Assembly: GCA_021464415.1 (NCBI GenBank)
Contig: CM038469.1
Span: forward strand, 26,281,736-26,345,735
Source of the DNA: Lonicera japonica
Lineage: Eukaryota; Streptophyta; Magnoliopsida; Dipsacales; Caprifoliaceae
DNA: 64,000 nt
Direction of reading: 5' to 3'
Positions within the stretch are counted from its first letter, which is position 1. Each line of letters opens with the position of its first letter. Made by a program: the position numbers and the translations under genes. The notes beneath the pieces are model-generated. The model ran no database searches. It saw only the letters and a list, made by a program, of their open reading frames with translations, and had not been told where the DNA came from. Below, in pieces: positions 34,801 to 46,599 of the stretch.

Positions 34801-37050
34801 AATTTATTTATTTAGTTAATTTATTTTATACTCTATCTAAGTAAATAAAAAAACCAGTTAATATTTAAATAAAAAAAAACAGTGATATTTAAATTAAAAA
34901 AAAAGTGAATATTTAAATTAAAAAAAAGTTAATATTTAGATTAAAAAAAAAAAGTGAATATTTAGATTTTCTAGTACACTCTTGATTCTTATATACTCTA
35001 TGAATATTTAGATTAAAAAAAAGTTTTAACTTTTGGACTTGATATGTTTGAAACTTCGAATTCGTGTTGAAATTATGTTACATGGAATTTTTATATTTTG
35101 GTTATTTAAAGCCCTTTAATGGATTTTATTAATGTTCTTGAGTATAATATTATTTTTAATTGTTTTATTCCTACGCTATTCACTATCCAAATTGTTTACG
35201 CTATTACGCAATTTATGAGCGCTACGCAATTTCCGAACAAAAACACAACGCGTTACGCTACTGCAATTTAAAACATTGTTTGCTACCGAGCAAGTATGCG
35301 GTATGCCTTTCTTATTAACCATCCAGATCCACGCTACGGTCTTACAGTAGCCAATGATTCTTTTTAGTACTTTAGAAAGCAAGGGCTTCTCCAATTTCTC
35401 TTGCTAGAGCAATAGTTTGTTGAGAAGGAAATATGTGCTTATTCTGAAATGTTACTGTTGCAGAGCTTGGATTGGAGCCTAGACTATATAGAGATCATAC
35501 GCAATCAAAGATCATTAATAGTTTCATATAGGATAACAACAGATTAGCCCATGACAGTTTTATTGATATTACATTATAAATATATTATGTTACAAGACAT
35601 TATATTTTGTCTTTCTTTTATATTTGTACAAATTTTATTTTGTTTTTACATGTTTTCAGGTTGAGAAGATATACGGGCCTGGTAATCAGTATGTCACAGC
35701 TGCAAAAATGATTCTTCAAGTATGCATATATTCTTCACCCGGTCATAATCCATAGGGCTTGCTATTGTTCTCTATAACTGCATTATTATGTAAATAAGTG
35801 AAGAACTCATCTTTGCTTTTGGCCTAGTTGCTGTATGATTCATTTAAGTTTTCAACAGAATAGCGAGGCTATGATTTCAATTGACATGCCTGCTGGACCA
35901 TCAGAAGTGCTTGTCATTGCTGACAAACACGCCAATCCTGTTCATATAGCCGCAGATTTGCTTTCGCAGGTAATAATCACATATTTCATAAATCTTGATT
36001 TAGTTGGTGATGTATACTTCTGAAGTTCTGATTATAGTTTAGAATAAGATGCTGCTCTTTGTAGAATGAAGTGACAGATTTGACTCTTGTCAAGACGTAT
36101 GGCATTTGCTATATCTAGTTGTATATCTTTGTGTATCACTTACTCTGAACAAATGTTGTATTCTTGTTATATTTGCTGTTACTGTTGTTCATCCTTGTTT
36201 GATCATATAGTTTTGCCTTGTAAAAGCTTATCAACACAGAAGAGAGTTGATTGGAATTTATAAACTATTTGCTTATTTTTTAATTTTTTTTTATTTTGAT
36301 AACCATGGGTATCGGGGGCCCACCCCCACTAATCCCATGAACATGAGGCCCTTGTTGCTCGACTGGGAGAAGCCTCCAGTGGCCCAAGAAAGGTTTCACG
36401 CAGCAGGGAATCGAACCTGAGACCGTGCACCTACCCACACAGTCCCCAGTTCGCCCTTACCGCTGTGGCAGCCCCTTGGGTTTTTTAAATTTTATTTGAA
36501 ATGCTAAAACTCTAAGAACTGGGAATTGATATCCTTGTTAATACTTAATACAAAATGTGTGAAATTTGCACCTGGAGTTTTTAATGCCTAAATCTGTCTC
36601 AGTTGGGAGGCACAGATCCACATAGTAGATTATATATTTCGAGCATAATCTCTTATATATGTAGCTTATATATGTTTTTTAAAATTAATTTTACAGGCTG
36701 AGCATGGTCCCGATAGCCAGGTTGTTCTTGTAGTTGCTGGGGATGGTGTAGATATAAGGGCCATTGAGGAGGAAATAGAAAAGCAATGCAAAAGTCTTCC
36801 AAGGGGAGAGTTTGCTTCAAAAGCGCTGACCCACAGCTTCACTGTGTTTGCTCGTGATATGGTTGAGGTTAGTCTCTTTTACCCTTGATTGTTTCTTCTG
36901 TAGCCTGTATAAATTAATCTCAACTCTATCTTGATATTTTGAACCCCAGATTTAAAAATTTATTCTTGTGAAGGAAACTTAATGAATGACTTAGCACGCA
37001 CCAAGCCCTCCTTTGGCTGGTTTTTTTTTTTTTTTTCTTTGTGGGGTTTT

Positions 37051-37082
<32 letters not shown>

Positions 37083-40000
37083 GAATAACAACTTCAAGAA
37101 GTAAAGTTACATTATAACATGTTGGGCCTCGAAGAGGGTTGGGTGCCACGAGTTATCAAATAACATGGGTTTGTATGTGCCTTTACAAGAAAATAACTAA
37201 CAAATGTGCAAACTAGAATCCCAACTATTAGTAGTTCATATCTATTTAAAGTACATCCTCTGTCTGAACTAAGAGTCCATATTTGGCTTTCAGATTTCTA
37301 GGAAATACTAATTTCAATATTGTCAGTGGTCAAGAATGAAACTTATCTACTATCGTGAAACTTGATCCATTGATTATGTCCTAAAATAGAAACCGAACGC
37401 CTAATTTTGGCATCCTAGAAAGGTATAGTGAGTGGATTCTTAATTAGGAAGAAGGGAGTAGTATCAGACATCCATTACACATGGAGTTCCTACCATTGTC
37501 TGGCATCTAGTTCAGTTTTTGCACCCATCTTTTTAATTTTCTTGTACTTGCAAAACATTAATGGAGAATGTGTATGCCACAGTGTGTTTTTGCACACTAA
37601 ATTGGATGCAGAACAAATTCTGGTTTGAATCTTACAGAGCTTTTAGTGCTTTCGTGGCATCCGAAATTGGTGATTTCATACATTGAGTTTGAGGTTTCTT
37701 TGAGGCATACTGTTGGGTTGAGGCTGTGTGTATGCTCTGATTTGGGAAAAAAAAATATCAAAAAGATAATACACCTAATGGCATCAGTTATAAACAAAGG
37801 AAAAAATAAACAAAGTGTATCATCAGTTATAACTAGTTATATCTTTACCATAGTCACAACTCACTGCAATAGCATAACAAAATTTGATAGGGAAACACCA
37901 TTGCTAGCGAGCACACAATATTAAAAACCCTTGTTATACATTTATACTATTCTATTTTTCTACAAGCTTTCATTCTCGTATTATATTTTGAATTTTACTT
38001 TCTCAAAGTTATAAATGTGCGGCTGCATTAACCCTCATTTTGATTTTCCTGACAATAACACCTAATGGCATCCCCAGGAATTTCATCCACTGGGTGCTAA
38101 AAGAAGAGCTTTGGGGGGCTTAAATTTTCTTTCTAATTTTTTTTGGGCAAGGGCAAAACTTGTTAATCTAATACTGTGTTGAATTCCAAAAATTTAATTT
38201 GTCATGGCCAAAAATTGTGACTAGATAATGACACGGATTATGACTGTGACAAACTTATTTTTCCTATATTTACAAATTTCTATCAGCACCAACTGCTGGG
38301 GACAAAATAATTGGTTTATAGAGATCAATCATGGTTGAAACCACTGGTAAAAAGGACATCGCTAGAAATGCCCACGATTTTCTCTAAGAGTGTGTTTGAT
38401 AGCAAGCGTGGAATTGGGGAGGAAAACCATCCAATCATAGGCAATTGGGGTTCATGGCAATTCAATTTCGTGGAAAATGCATTTAAGGGTGTTTGATAGC
38501 ATTTATTTTATAGATGGCCAGCTTTTGTTCTTTGATTGCATGTTTCTCCACCTAGAATTGAACTTCTGTGTTTAGGATGCTTTTCACTTACCTATAGTTT
38601 CAAATAAATGGGAGGTGGAAATTCAATTGCCTATAATTGTGGATCAAGCTCTTGTACCATGTAATTAGGTGGAGTTGATTTGCCTAAAAAACAGTCCCTA
38701 AGAGTCTAGTCTGGTAGCATGGTCATTCAACATGACTAATGGAGTTTTTACTCTTTTTTGGTTTTAAAATCTTTCTTTCCACGTTTGAATTATGAGAAAT
38801 ATTTGTTTTAACAATGTTAATGTCCTTTTTAGAAGTGAAGTTAGATTGTTGTAATATTAATGCAAGTAAATAGAAAACCGACACTTGTGTGCTCCCTTTT
38901 TATTTTTGGAGTTGCTATGTCGACGCTTTGTGTCTTTTTGTTATATTTGCTGTTGCTGTTTCAGCACTTTTAGCCATGTCTCTTATAGAGTTTTATATAT
39001 AATGTATCTATTTCTTGTTAATTTGTCTCTCTTCTTATTTTCCTTTAAGCTTTGTTGCTCTTTGGTATGAAACCTTTTTCTTCTTTCCAATTGAAACTAA
39101 ACTTGTCATAATAATCTACAGGCTGTTGCCTTTTCAAACTTGTATGCGCCCGAACATCTGATAATAAATGTGAAAGATGCTGAGAAGTGGGAGAGTTTCG
39201 TTGAGAATGCAGGTATATCCGTATATATAGTTCTACAATTGATACTCTAGTATATGCAGTAAATTACGCCGTGTTTAATAATCTTAATACAAATAAATAT
39301 TTTGTAAGAAACAAACTTCAATTAATAGTCCGTTTGTCCTGCTTTACTTTTTGGAGTGTCTCAAATTAAGAGTCCCATTTAATTTTCTGAATATAATTAA
39401 CATACCATATCTATCACAGTCGTAAGTTATAGTCTTGACTATTAATTAGGTCTAAATTTTGTTTTTTTCTTAAAAAGTAACAAAGTTGGAGTGGGATTAA
39501 AAATTTGAGATGGAGCATTTACTTATTAGAATGGGAGAATATATAGGCATAGGATTGTATATAAGCCATTCAGAACACTTATTTTTCAATAGTAGATTAG
39601 TAGATAGAGACATTAATAGCTGTTTAATATTAGATCAGTAGAAAGAACAAGAGTTCACTAACATTGCCCAGGACTCGTTTGGCTGGCAGTTTTAGGAAAG
39701 GAATTGACATTTTACATTTCAAGAAAGCTATTTTCTGGGCATTTGATTGTTTGGTTAAAATGCAACTTTCCTTTCCTCGTACTGAGAATAACATGCCAAG
39801 TTAATTATAATCTAATTGAAATTAGTTACCCTATAATAATATATTTTTGAATATTATCTGTTATATTAAACGTCATAGAGACTTGGCAGTTAGATTTTGG
39901 TGTGCACTTTTTTACCAAATTACTCTTAATTTTGAAAAACAAACACAATCTGAAATGGGTTTCCAACGCATAACCATTACAGTAATGAACTTGCATCATA

Positions 40001-41832
40001 ACCACTTAACCAAACACTAGCACATGGATTTATAGTGTTTTAACAATCTACCATTAGTGTCAAGAATTACCAGCTACAATATTGCACATGCGCGGGGTTT
40101 CCCCTGCGAAAACTCCAACCCAAAATTTTGGAATCTTGATGGACAGGAATTTAGGATCCAGGAATGTTCTAAAGAGAAAGAACAGAATGGACCCTGAATG
40201 TAACGGGAAATGAAATGAAAGATTGCATGGAATCCATGATTGCTTTTGTGAGGTTAAAGAGGTAACTATATATGTATATAGGTGAATTGAAAGACCCACC
40301 CGCTTGAATTTGAATTCGCGCGTAATCTGATAGGTCCAAAACTGTATGTGTGGTGAGTTGGGGATGTGGGTATTCAATACAATATTTGAGAGGATTTAGC
40401 CTTTTGGTCAAGTGAGGAGAGAAATGGGATTGACGTGTGTAAATTAATAGGATAAGTAAGGGTATATTTGTGATGTTTTTGAAATTCCTAAGTTTAAGCT
40501 TCTCAGTTCCTTTTGTAGATTGACTTCTCAAGGTATTCTTCTTCTTCACATGTATTTTGGCTTCTTAAAACTTTATCCAAAGTAATTTTATATAGCTTAA
40601 TTCTACAAGCACTAGGACTCAACTAGCCCATGTATTTTTAAATCGCAAAACAACTTCTCTGTTTTCAAATGTATTTTTTTTTCTTTCCATGTGAAAAATT
40701 GACCGACTATCTCTGTCACTTCGTGTTCACTCTTCACTCCATCAGTCGTCTCTGATATATTCTCACCAATTTCAATACTCATATGCTAAACAAAAACCAG
40801 TTTCATATTATTGAAACACTCTTAAATCTTGCTGAAAATACTGAAAAAAATGAAAATTGAAGATGGTTGTGCTCACTTCAAAATCATCAATTTTTCTTCT
40901 AAATCACTGGATATATTATTACTCTGATGGTTCTAGGTTAATTTTTTGTCGGTGATGATTTAATTGTTTGGGATGATGAGAGACTATCACCATATCATGC
41001 TGGTTATATTGATCACTGCTATTTTGGTGATAACTTCAGTTATAAAGTATTCTTATAATTTTTGTTAGTATTGCTAACAATTTTAGAGGGTTTTCCCTTT
41101 CATATTGAGGCTTATGCCATGCCTCTGCCAGTCAAAACACCTCAATCTGCTTTTTGCTGTTTTGAACATTGCTAGGAATCACGGATTCCCTTGAAAAAAC
41201 TCCAACCCAAAATTTTGGAATCTTTGATAAAGAGGAATTTAGGATCCAGGAATGATCTAAAGAACGAAGAATATGGACCCTGAATGTAATGGTGTTAGAA
41301 AAGTTTTTTGAGGTTTTGTGAGGTTAAAGAGGTGAAAAAGGGATTTTAATGTGCTAAATTCATAGGGATGAGTAAGGGTATATTTGTGATCTTTCTGAAA
41401 TTACTATTACAGATCCATCCAGGCAAGTTGTTACAGTAAGTTTGAAATAAACATGAGTCATAGTGAATCTTGATATCTACCTATTCAATTACAAATTTAA
41501 GTATCCGTTATGTGCAACAGAATTATACTAATGAGCAAAAATGTATACTTTCAGGTTCGGTATTTCTAGGGCAGTGGACCCCAGAGAGTGTAGGAGACTA
41601 TGCGAGCGGGACGAACCACGTGCTCCCGACGTATGGTTATGCACGTATGTATGGAGGGGTGTCTTTGGACTCGTTCCTCAAGTACATAACGGTGCAGTCA
41701 TTGACAGAGGAGGGTCTTAGGAAGCTTGGTCCGTACGTGGCCACCATGGCCGAGGTTGAGGGTCTTGAAGCTCACAAGCGAGCTGTAACCCTCAGACTCC
41801 AAGACATTCAAGCAGCTGCTGCAGCCAAATGA
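31871..41832 (+). CDS. HDH: Histidinol dehydrogenase (chloroplast), 13 exons
   Basis: Catalyses the last two oxidations of histidine synthesis (L-histidinol to L-histidine, NAD+, Zn2+), in plastids. Exons: 31839-31963 (ATG 31871), 32071-32123, 32270-32342, 32592-32693, 32800-32901, 33021-33092, 33180-33242, 33366-33407, 35660-35719, 35859-35969, 36697-36867, 39122-39212, 41555-41832. All junctions are GT-AG and in phase. The sum is 436 codons plus TGA, close to bacterial HisD (434). By analogy with HisD, zinc ligands are Gln257 and His260 (SQAEHGPD), Asp359 ([10 protein letters not shown]) and His418 (EGLEAHKR); catalytic Glu325-His326 lie in YAPEHL. The acceptor at 31839 implies upstream coding ([16 protein letters not shown]), the expected end of a transit peptide, so the gene must start further 5'. 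The AUG at 31871 is the first Met in frame, not the proven start. Introns hold hAT and SINE insertions. Confidence 0.95.
33408..34280 (+). other. HDH intron 9, 5' part
   Basis: The intron runs 33408-35659. The stretch 33570-34130 is less AT-rich and looks like degraded coding sequence on either strand (many stops), perhaps a captured or retroelement fragment. No family is recognised. Confidence 0.35.
34289..35278. mobile_element. hAT-type non-autonomous element, 990 bp, in HDH intron 9
   Basis: The inverted termini CAATGTTTTGAATTGCG and CTGCAATTTAAAACATTG are flanked by identical 8-bp duplications TTTGCTAC (34281-34288 and 35279-35286). Subterminal 'acgcaat', 'gcgttacgc' and 'gctacgcaattt' repeats occur on both sides. 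The ends resemble those of the 28776 element (CAxTGTTTT), so both are probably moved by related transposases. The middle has 'aaaaaaagtgaatatttag' repeats (34860-35030). No coding. Confidence 0.92.
36290..36480 (-). mobile_element. tRNA-derived SINE, same family, antisense in HDH intron 11
   Basis: On the minus strand it reads the same element as 30423-30613: 'ggggctgccacagcggtaag' with the A box, the B box GGTTCGATTCCC (complement near 36409-36420), and the 3' end 'gatacccatggttatc' followed by A's (T's at 36281-36297). The flanks 'ttttttaattttttt' (about 36276) and 'ttttttaaattttatt' (36481) are a likely degenerate target duplication. Confidence 0.88.
37021..37080. repeat. Poly-T/poly-T/poly-G run in HDH intron 12
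   Basis: T16, then C, a short mixed segment, T14, then G20. The G run could form a quadruplex. Such runs are also frequent assembly or sequencing weak points. Confidence 0.9.
37081..39121 (+). other. HDH intron 12, remainder
   Basis: Intron 36868-39121. Contains MITE-like debris, for example 'gtgtgtttgatagcaagcg' at about 38390 and 'ggtgtttgatagcattta' at about 38488. No exon is needed here because flanking exons join in phase with conserved sequence. Confidence 0.5.
40103..41405. repeat. Direct repeat pair in HDH intron 13 (40103-40490, 41168-41405)
   Basis: Both copies contain 'aactccaacccaaaattttg', 'gaatttaggatccaggaatg', 'tggaccctgaatgtaa', 'ttttgtgaggttaaagaggt' and 'gggtatatttgtgat'. 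The first is longer, with an insertion in its middle. They are probably two copies of one MITE. The 41405 end lies only 150 bp before the last exon. Confidence 0.75.
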
Positions 41833-43050
41833 TCGGTTCTTCAAATACAGTACCTTCATTTATAGTCTTTGATTAGATTTGATTGTATGTTAAAATCATT
41901 GTTGAGACGTGTTTGAAAATTATCTTATTATAGCTGTGGCGATTAGCCTTTTTTCTTGGCATAAACTATATATAAGAGGATTTGAAAGGTTGAGAACATA
42001 ATACGTCTCTGATTTAGAGGTAATGACAATTTTGTATCATTTCTGAAAGTTGTTTCAACTTTTTTGGTTCAAATTAGATAAGAGGATTTGGAAGGTTTAG
42101 AACACTAGATGTGTTTATTTTCTTTTCAAAATTTAGAGGTAATGGTGCCATTTTTAGTATCTTATTTTGGATTTGGTGTATAACCCTTCTTAGGGGTGAG
42201 ATTTTATACCAAATTAACTATACTAATACCAACCGAACCATATTATTTTTGCATATAATTTAATTTAATTAATAAGTTATAATTAATCTAAGTAGGGTTT
42301 CCTTACAGCTAGTGAGTGAGCTCTTAGGTTCTTGTATTGATTTGCTTCACATTTACTAGTAACTGTGATGAAATTGGGGTTTTCATTTGTTGTATTTTCA
42401 CATTTTGTGGTGTTTTTGTTTATCAATTAGAGTCGATGAATTTGTTTTCTAATCTCAAAAATCAACAGCCCTTAGTATGTACCAGAACCAAAGCCGGTTC
42501 CGACTATTTTTAGGTTATGGGCAAAATTTTAAAAGATACTCATATATATTTATATTATTTTTTTTATATTAAGAAAACAAGTTAATTGATTTCAATTATA
42601 ACAGTTTACACGCCACTCAAAATACATTACAATTGCAAAAAACACTATAATAAATGTCTAGTTCTCTCTTATTGTTTTAGAATCAATATGAATGAAAGAA
42701 CCAATATAGGTGTCCCTCTAATTCTCCCGTATTGTATGGGGATATTAAAGATTGAATTTAAAAAAAAAGAATCGGAGAAGAGCAAAAAAGGCCGTTTTTC
42801 TATGCCATTTGAGCTTAGAAAACATGCATTCTTTTTCATGGACAACTACATTATTATTTCAAAAGATAATTTTTTCTTTTTTAATATATTTTAATATATA
42901 TATATATATATATACATATAATAGTAATATACATAAACAACTAAACTATTGGCGCCCACTTTTACTTTTGGGTAATGAACGGTCGCCCTGTTAGCCCTTC
43001 CCAGGGCCGGCCCTGTTATGTATGTATGTATGTTGTATTTATATAGGGAA
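41833..43050. other. HDH 3' flank and spacer
   Basis: No perfect AATAAA was seen close to the stop. 'tttgattagatttgattgta' (about 41869) is a plausible plant-type 3' end region. Near 43002-43014 'cagggccggccctg' looks like the lone end of a hAT element. An (AT)n run lies at about 42895-42913. No further gene. Confidence 0.4.
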
Positions 43051-43051
43051 T

Positions 43052-43676
43052 ATTTCTCATACATACCATTATATACCATATATATGGATCGTGGCTTTTG
43101 ATGAGGGTAAAAGGATGATTTTTTGATTAAACTTAGTGAAGATAATTTCCGTGTTTAGTGCATCATTTCCATCAAATATCATCAAAAAAATTCAATCGGA
43201 AAGTGGTTTATCAAAAAATTGATATATATGCACATTTTTTACTATTAAAATTTTAGATATTTAGCTAACCTCCTTCGCAGTTGAATTTTTTGATGAAATT
43301 TAGCGGAAATGATCTACTACGTTTCATAAAAAATCCATCTCTTCACTAAATTTTATAAAAAAATCCATCCCTTTATCCCATCAAAAGCCACAATCCATAT
43401 ATATATCATACAGGGACGGACCTATAGCGGGTTTAGGCCGCCCCCCTCAATTTTTTCAATCATTAGTAATGTAGAGAATTCTTAAAAGACAACTAAATGG
43501 CGCCGCAAACTTATTTATTTACAAGCTTGCTATCCCTAAGTTACCTATATACGGGAAGGATCAGGTGCGGACCAATCCGTATGGATTGGTCCTTTTTATG
43601 ACAGTTTTGCGACATAAAAAACATATTCCAAGTGTTTTTATGACAGAAAACCGTTATAAAACTGAAATAGACTCTA

Positions 43677-43710
<34 letters not shown>

Positions 43711-44049
43711 ATTAGGTTTGAACAATTAAATGGAGTGAAAACCGAGTGTCCTTTAAAGTGCGGCCCCAGATATCACTCCAAAAAGAGCATCTTAATATTT
43801 TAAACTGAGAGACGTGATTTGTGCCCCATTTATAATTGTGCAGCTAACCACGCAATATTTGTCATTTTCTCCAATTCTTCATATTTTCTTCAGACTTCAA
43901 TTGTTCTATCATTCTATGCCAAAAAAAGATTTAATCAGTGCTTAAGATATTTTTTAATTTATTAATCTTCATTATATGCCCCCCTTTACTCAAATTTCTG
44001 GCTTCGTCCCTGATAACATATATACGTATACATGGTATGTATGAGAAAT
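43052..44049. mobile_element. Fold-back MITE interrupted by a hAT element
   Basis: The ends are a perfect 18-bp inverted repeat (atttctcatacataccat at 43052-43069; complement at 44032-44049). A second inverted block pairs 43082-43140 (ggatcgtggcttttgatgag, ggatgattttttga) with 43335-43400. Removing the 602-bp hAT insertion (43411-44012) restores a roughly 390-bp hairpin. The core shares 'atcaaaaaaattcaatcgg' with 47480-47833 and the 63.5-kb element. Confidence 0.8.
43411..44012. mobile_element. hAT-type element, 602 bp, nested in the fold-back MITE
   Basis: The inverted termini CAGGGACGGACC and (complement) CAGGGACGAAGCC are flanked by 8-bp duplications ATATCATA (43403-43410) and ATAACATA (44013-44020), 7 of 8 identical. 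Subterminal 'cgcccccctcaatttttt' and 'atatgcccccctttactcaa' are complementary-type repeats of this family. It contains a fragment (about 43560-43670: ggtgcggaccaatccgtatg) related to other MITE ends at 47480 and 57515. Confidence 0.88.
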
Positions 44050-44059
44050 TCTACATCAA

Positions 44060-44850
44060 AAAATCATGGAATCATCTGCACCAAATTTCTTAAAGAATCA
44101 TCCGTCTACCTCCTCAAAGATTTCATTAGTGTGAATAGTCATATCCTTAAACAAGTATTTGGAGATTTTGACAAAATAGTCTTCACTTTTTTTAAAATGA
44201 AACATTCTTACTCATCACCCAAAGAAATGAATTTCATGAAAAAAAAAAACCAAAATAGTAATATAACAACTAACCAAATCACTCGTCTCATTTTTTAACT
44301 TCTCATAAAATGCACCTGCCGGTATTAGAAAATTTTTATGTGACTTAATTGCCACGTCATAGGGAAATAAGTACATATATAAACTCTTATTGGGAAGAGT
44401 TTTACCATTTTGCATTTCTAGTATAGAGAATTTTATGAGCAAAAATGACTACTGAAAATCGCCTTAGTTCTGTCCCTCTTTGACTCACATTTGTAATGTT
44501 TATTAATTTTTTTGTCCATTGTGTTACTATACCTACTCACAATAATTTCTAGTTGTGTAACTGACCACTACGCCACTGACTACTTTTTCTTTTTCCCTTT
44601 TAATTTGTATATAATTAACTATATGCTAGAATTCTTAAACCCTTTAATTAGTACTATGTATTTAGCATTTGTGAATCTTGTTGAGCTATCATTTACATTG
44701 TGCACGGATAATTTAGTGTTTGAAAATATTTGTGGATTTATTGTTCACTTTCCCTGCTAAATGCCTAAGTTTCTTATAGTGACTATGTCAATCTCCAAGA
44801 CCCAGTAGTGGAACCATCCAGAGCCCAGGGTAAATGTTTTGTAATTCTTT
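44060..44850. other. AT-rich spacer, no gene seen
   Basis: Short frames on both strands lack any recognisable motif. Confidence 0.5.
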
Positions 44851-44851
44851 A

Positions 44852-44990
44852 TTATTTTTTTTGTACATAGCAATAGATATAAACATAGATACACTTGAAG
44901 TTCGATTTGGAGGAAAGTGGGTAGGAGGAATCGAACCATAGATCACTCTAGGGGAACTGGTTGCCACTTAAGCTCCAAGCCAGTGTATCT
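44852..44990 (-). mobile_element. tRNA-derived SINE (second family), antisense
   Basis: On the minus strand: 'cttaagtggcaaccagtt' (A-box-like), then the B box GGTTCGATTCC (complement 44927-44937), then an unrelated body and an A-rich tail (tacaaaaaaaataataaag, about 44845-44863). Spacing fits a pol III promoter. The target duplication was not resolved. Confidence 0.6.
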
Positions 44991-44999
44991 ACTAATTGT

Positions 45000-45800
45000 T
45001 CTTTTGCTACATGGAATGTATCAAGGGATGTAACCACCGTATCTGATATATGATCATAGCCCTTAAAAAAATAAAGTTAAAAATTAAAAAAATACACGTG
45101 CATATATTAAAAATAGGGTACGGTTGTTAGCACTCTATGTGATTATTCGAACACTTTGAAAAGTGTTTTCAATGCATACAAAATGTCCAATAAATAGTAG
45201 GATGGGTTTAACGTTAAGCAAAATACACTATTCATTCCTTCTCAGTTAAATTAATAAGCACATTTAACTTTTATACTTTTAACAAAAACACTGATTTCAA
45301 GTTAATCCATGCTCAAGATTATAATTTAATTTTTATTGTTGGTCCATTGATTATCTCTTAAAAGGATCGAAATGGGATTTTTAATTTGGGACGTATGAAA
45401 AGAAAAATGTCACTCTTAATTTGAGATAAAGCGAGTTTTGTTTACCTGTGCTTATATAGTACTACTCAATTTTTATCATAGGGCTCCACGTTATTCTAGC
45501 TAAATTTAACGTAATGATGTAATGTTTTTAGTAACTTATGAACAATTTTGTACACGCGACACCAACTCAATTTCCTGCGCGTGCCCCGGCCTGAATGTTC
45601 TATCTCTTTAATTTGGAAGTATTAAAGATTCTCCTTTAACACGAAGTTGCTTTTAAAAATCCTCCAATTTTTCGGTAATTCTAGAGTGACATATGCTTCA
45701 AGAGACTCACTATATATTTGCCAGAATATGGGGTTCTAATGAAATTCATTTCTAATCCCGTATATTTTAAAGTATGAGTATTTGTAAAATACCATTACTA
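45000..45800. other. AT-rich spacer, no gene seen
   Basis: No frame or repeat pair is recognised. Confidence 0.45.
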
Positions 45801-45802
45801 TA

Positions 45803-45936
45803 TGTCAGATAAATTAAACAAGATCGAAGCTGTTAACAAACATATCACTACATATGATCTAAAATTTTAATAGAGCAATTTTTTTTTCTTATTCCCCATA
45901 AATCTTCTCTACATACATTCCATTATATTGAATTAA
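45803..45936. repeat. Duplicated segment, copy 1 (also at 49067-49192)
   Basis: Shared blocks: 'tgtcagataaat', 'aaacaaga/ggtc', 'gttaacaaac / gttagcaaac', 'cttattccccataaatcttc', 'cacatacat.cc/gccatt'. Copy 1 sits 290 bp beyond the stop of the X8 gene (minus strand), so it is likely part of that gene's 3' region. Confidence 0.7.
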
Positions 45937-46224
45937 AAAGAAGATAAACATTTTATTTGAACTTATACATTCATGTAGGTATATATGGTTTCCCCAGCTT
46001 TGAAAATCACTCCACCTACATTCCAGGTAAATGGCATGTACCATAAGCTGCAATACATGAACAAATAAATAAAACAACTAATACACAAAATGAGACAAAT
46101 CGAATTTTTTTGTATAGAAAAAATAAGAAAACCAAAACCGCGCGCTATGTATTTTACTTTCGGATAAATTCCAACATAATACGTAAAAATTGGTGGTGGA
46201 AAATTGTGATCTTCTCTAGCATTG

Positions 46225-46594
46225 CTACACGGTAAAGAGTTTGCAATTTGGCGGAACATGACCTACGGTGAAAACGTACTGGTTTAATTTTTCGTCACTG
46301 AAGAGTTATTTTATTGTAAGGTACGTACGTTCTAACTAAAAGAAAGAAGTGAATAAAAGAAGCGAATAACGTACAAGGATCGGTGTTGGTTAGTTCTCCG
46401 ACCTCGAAATTACACACATCATGAACCTTGTAATAGTTATTGAGGCAAACAGTTCCATGATGATAATAATTATTTGGAAGATAACAATCTCCTCCAGGTA
46501 GTATATCCCCACAGTACAATTGCGAGCACACAAAGTCGATCCACTGCTGCATTTTTGCGTCGGGAGCCCCTGGCTTCGCTACACACCAGTCACC
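46225..46594 (-). CDS. X8-domain (callose-binding/PDCB-like) protein, two 3' exons
   Basis: The X8 domain (CBM43) binds beta-1,3-glucan; small secreted X8 proteins act at plasmodesmal or cell-wall callose. Minus-strand exon 46594-46375 follows an acceptor CAG| and reads GDWCVAKPGAPDAKMQQWID, then FVCSQLYCG, GGDCYLPNNYYHHGTVCLNN and CNFEVGELTNTDP. A GTACGT donor joins in phase to exon 46262-46225 (CHVPPNCKLFTV, stop TAG). The motifs WCVAKPG, the F-C-xxx-C pair, GG-C-Y-P and the late C-x-F match X8, as does its length of about 85 residues. The upstream signal-peptide exon was not found in the next kilobases; the frame continuing upstream of the acceptor (MWALTIRLAHSLND) I take as intron. So it is either a gene with a distant first exon or a 5'-truncated copy. 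Confidence 0.8.
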
Positions 46595-46599
46595 CTGCA

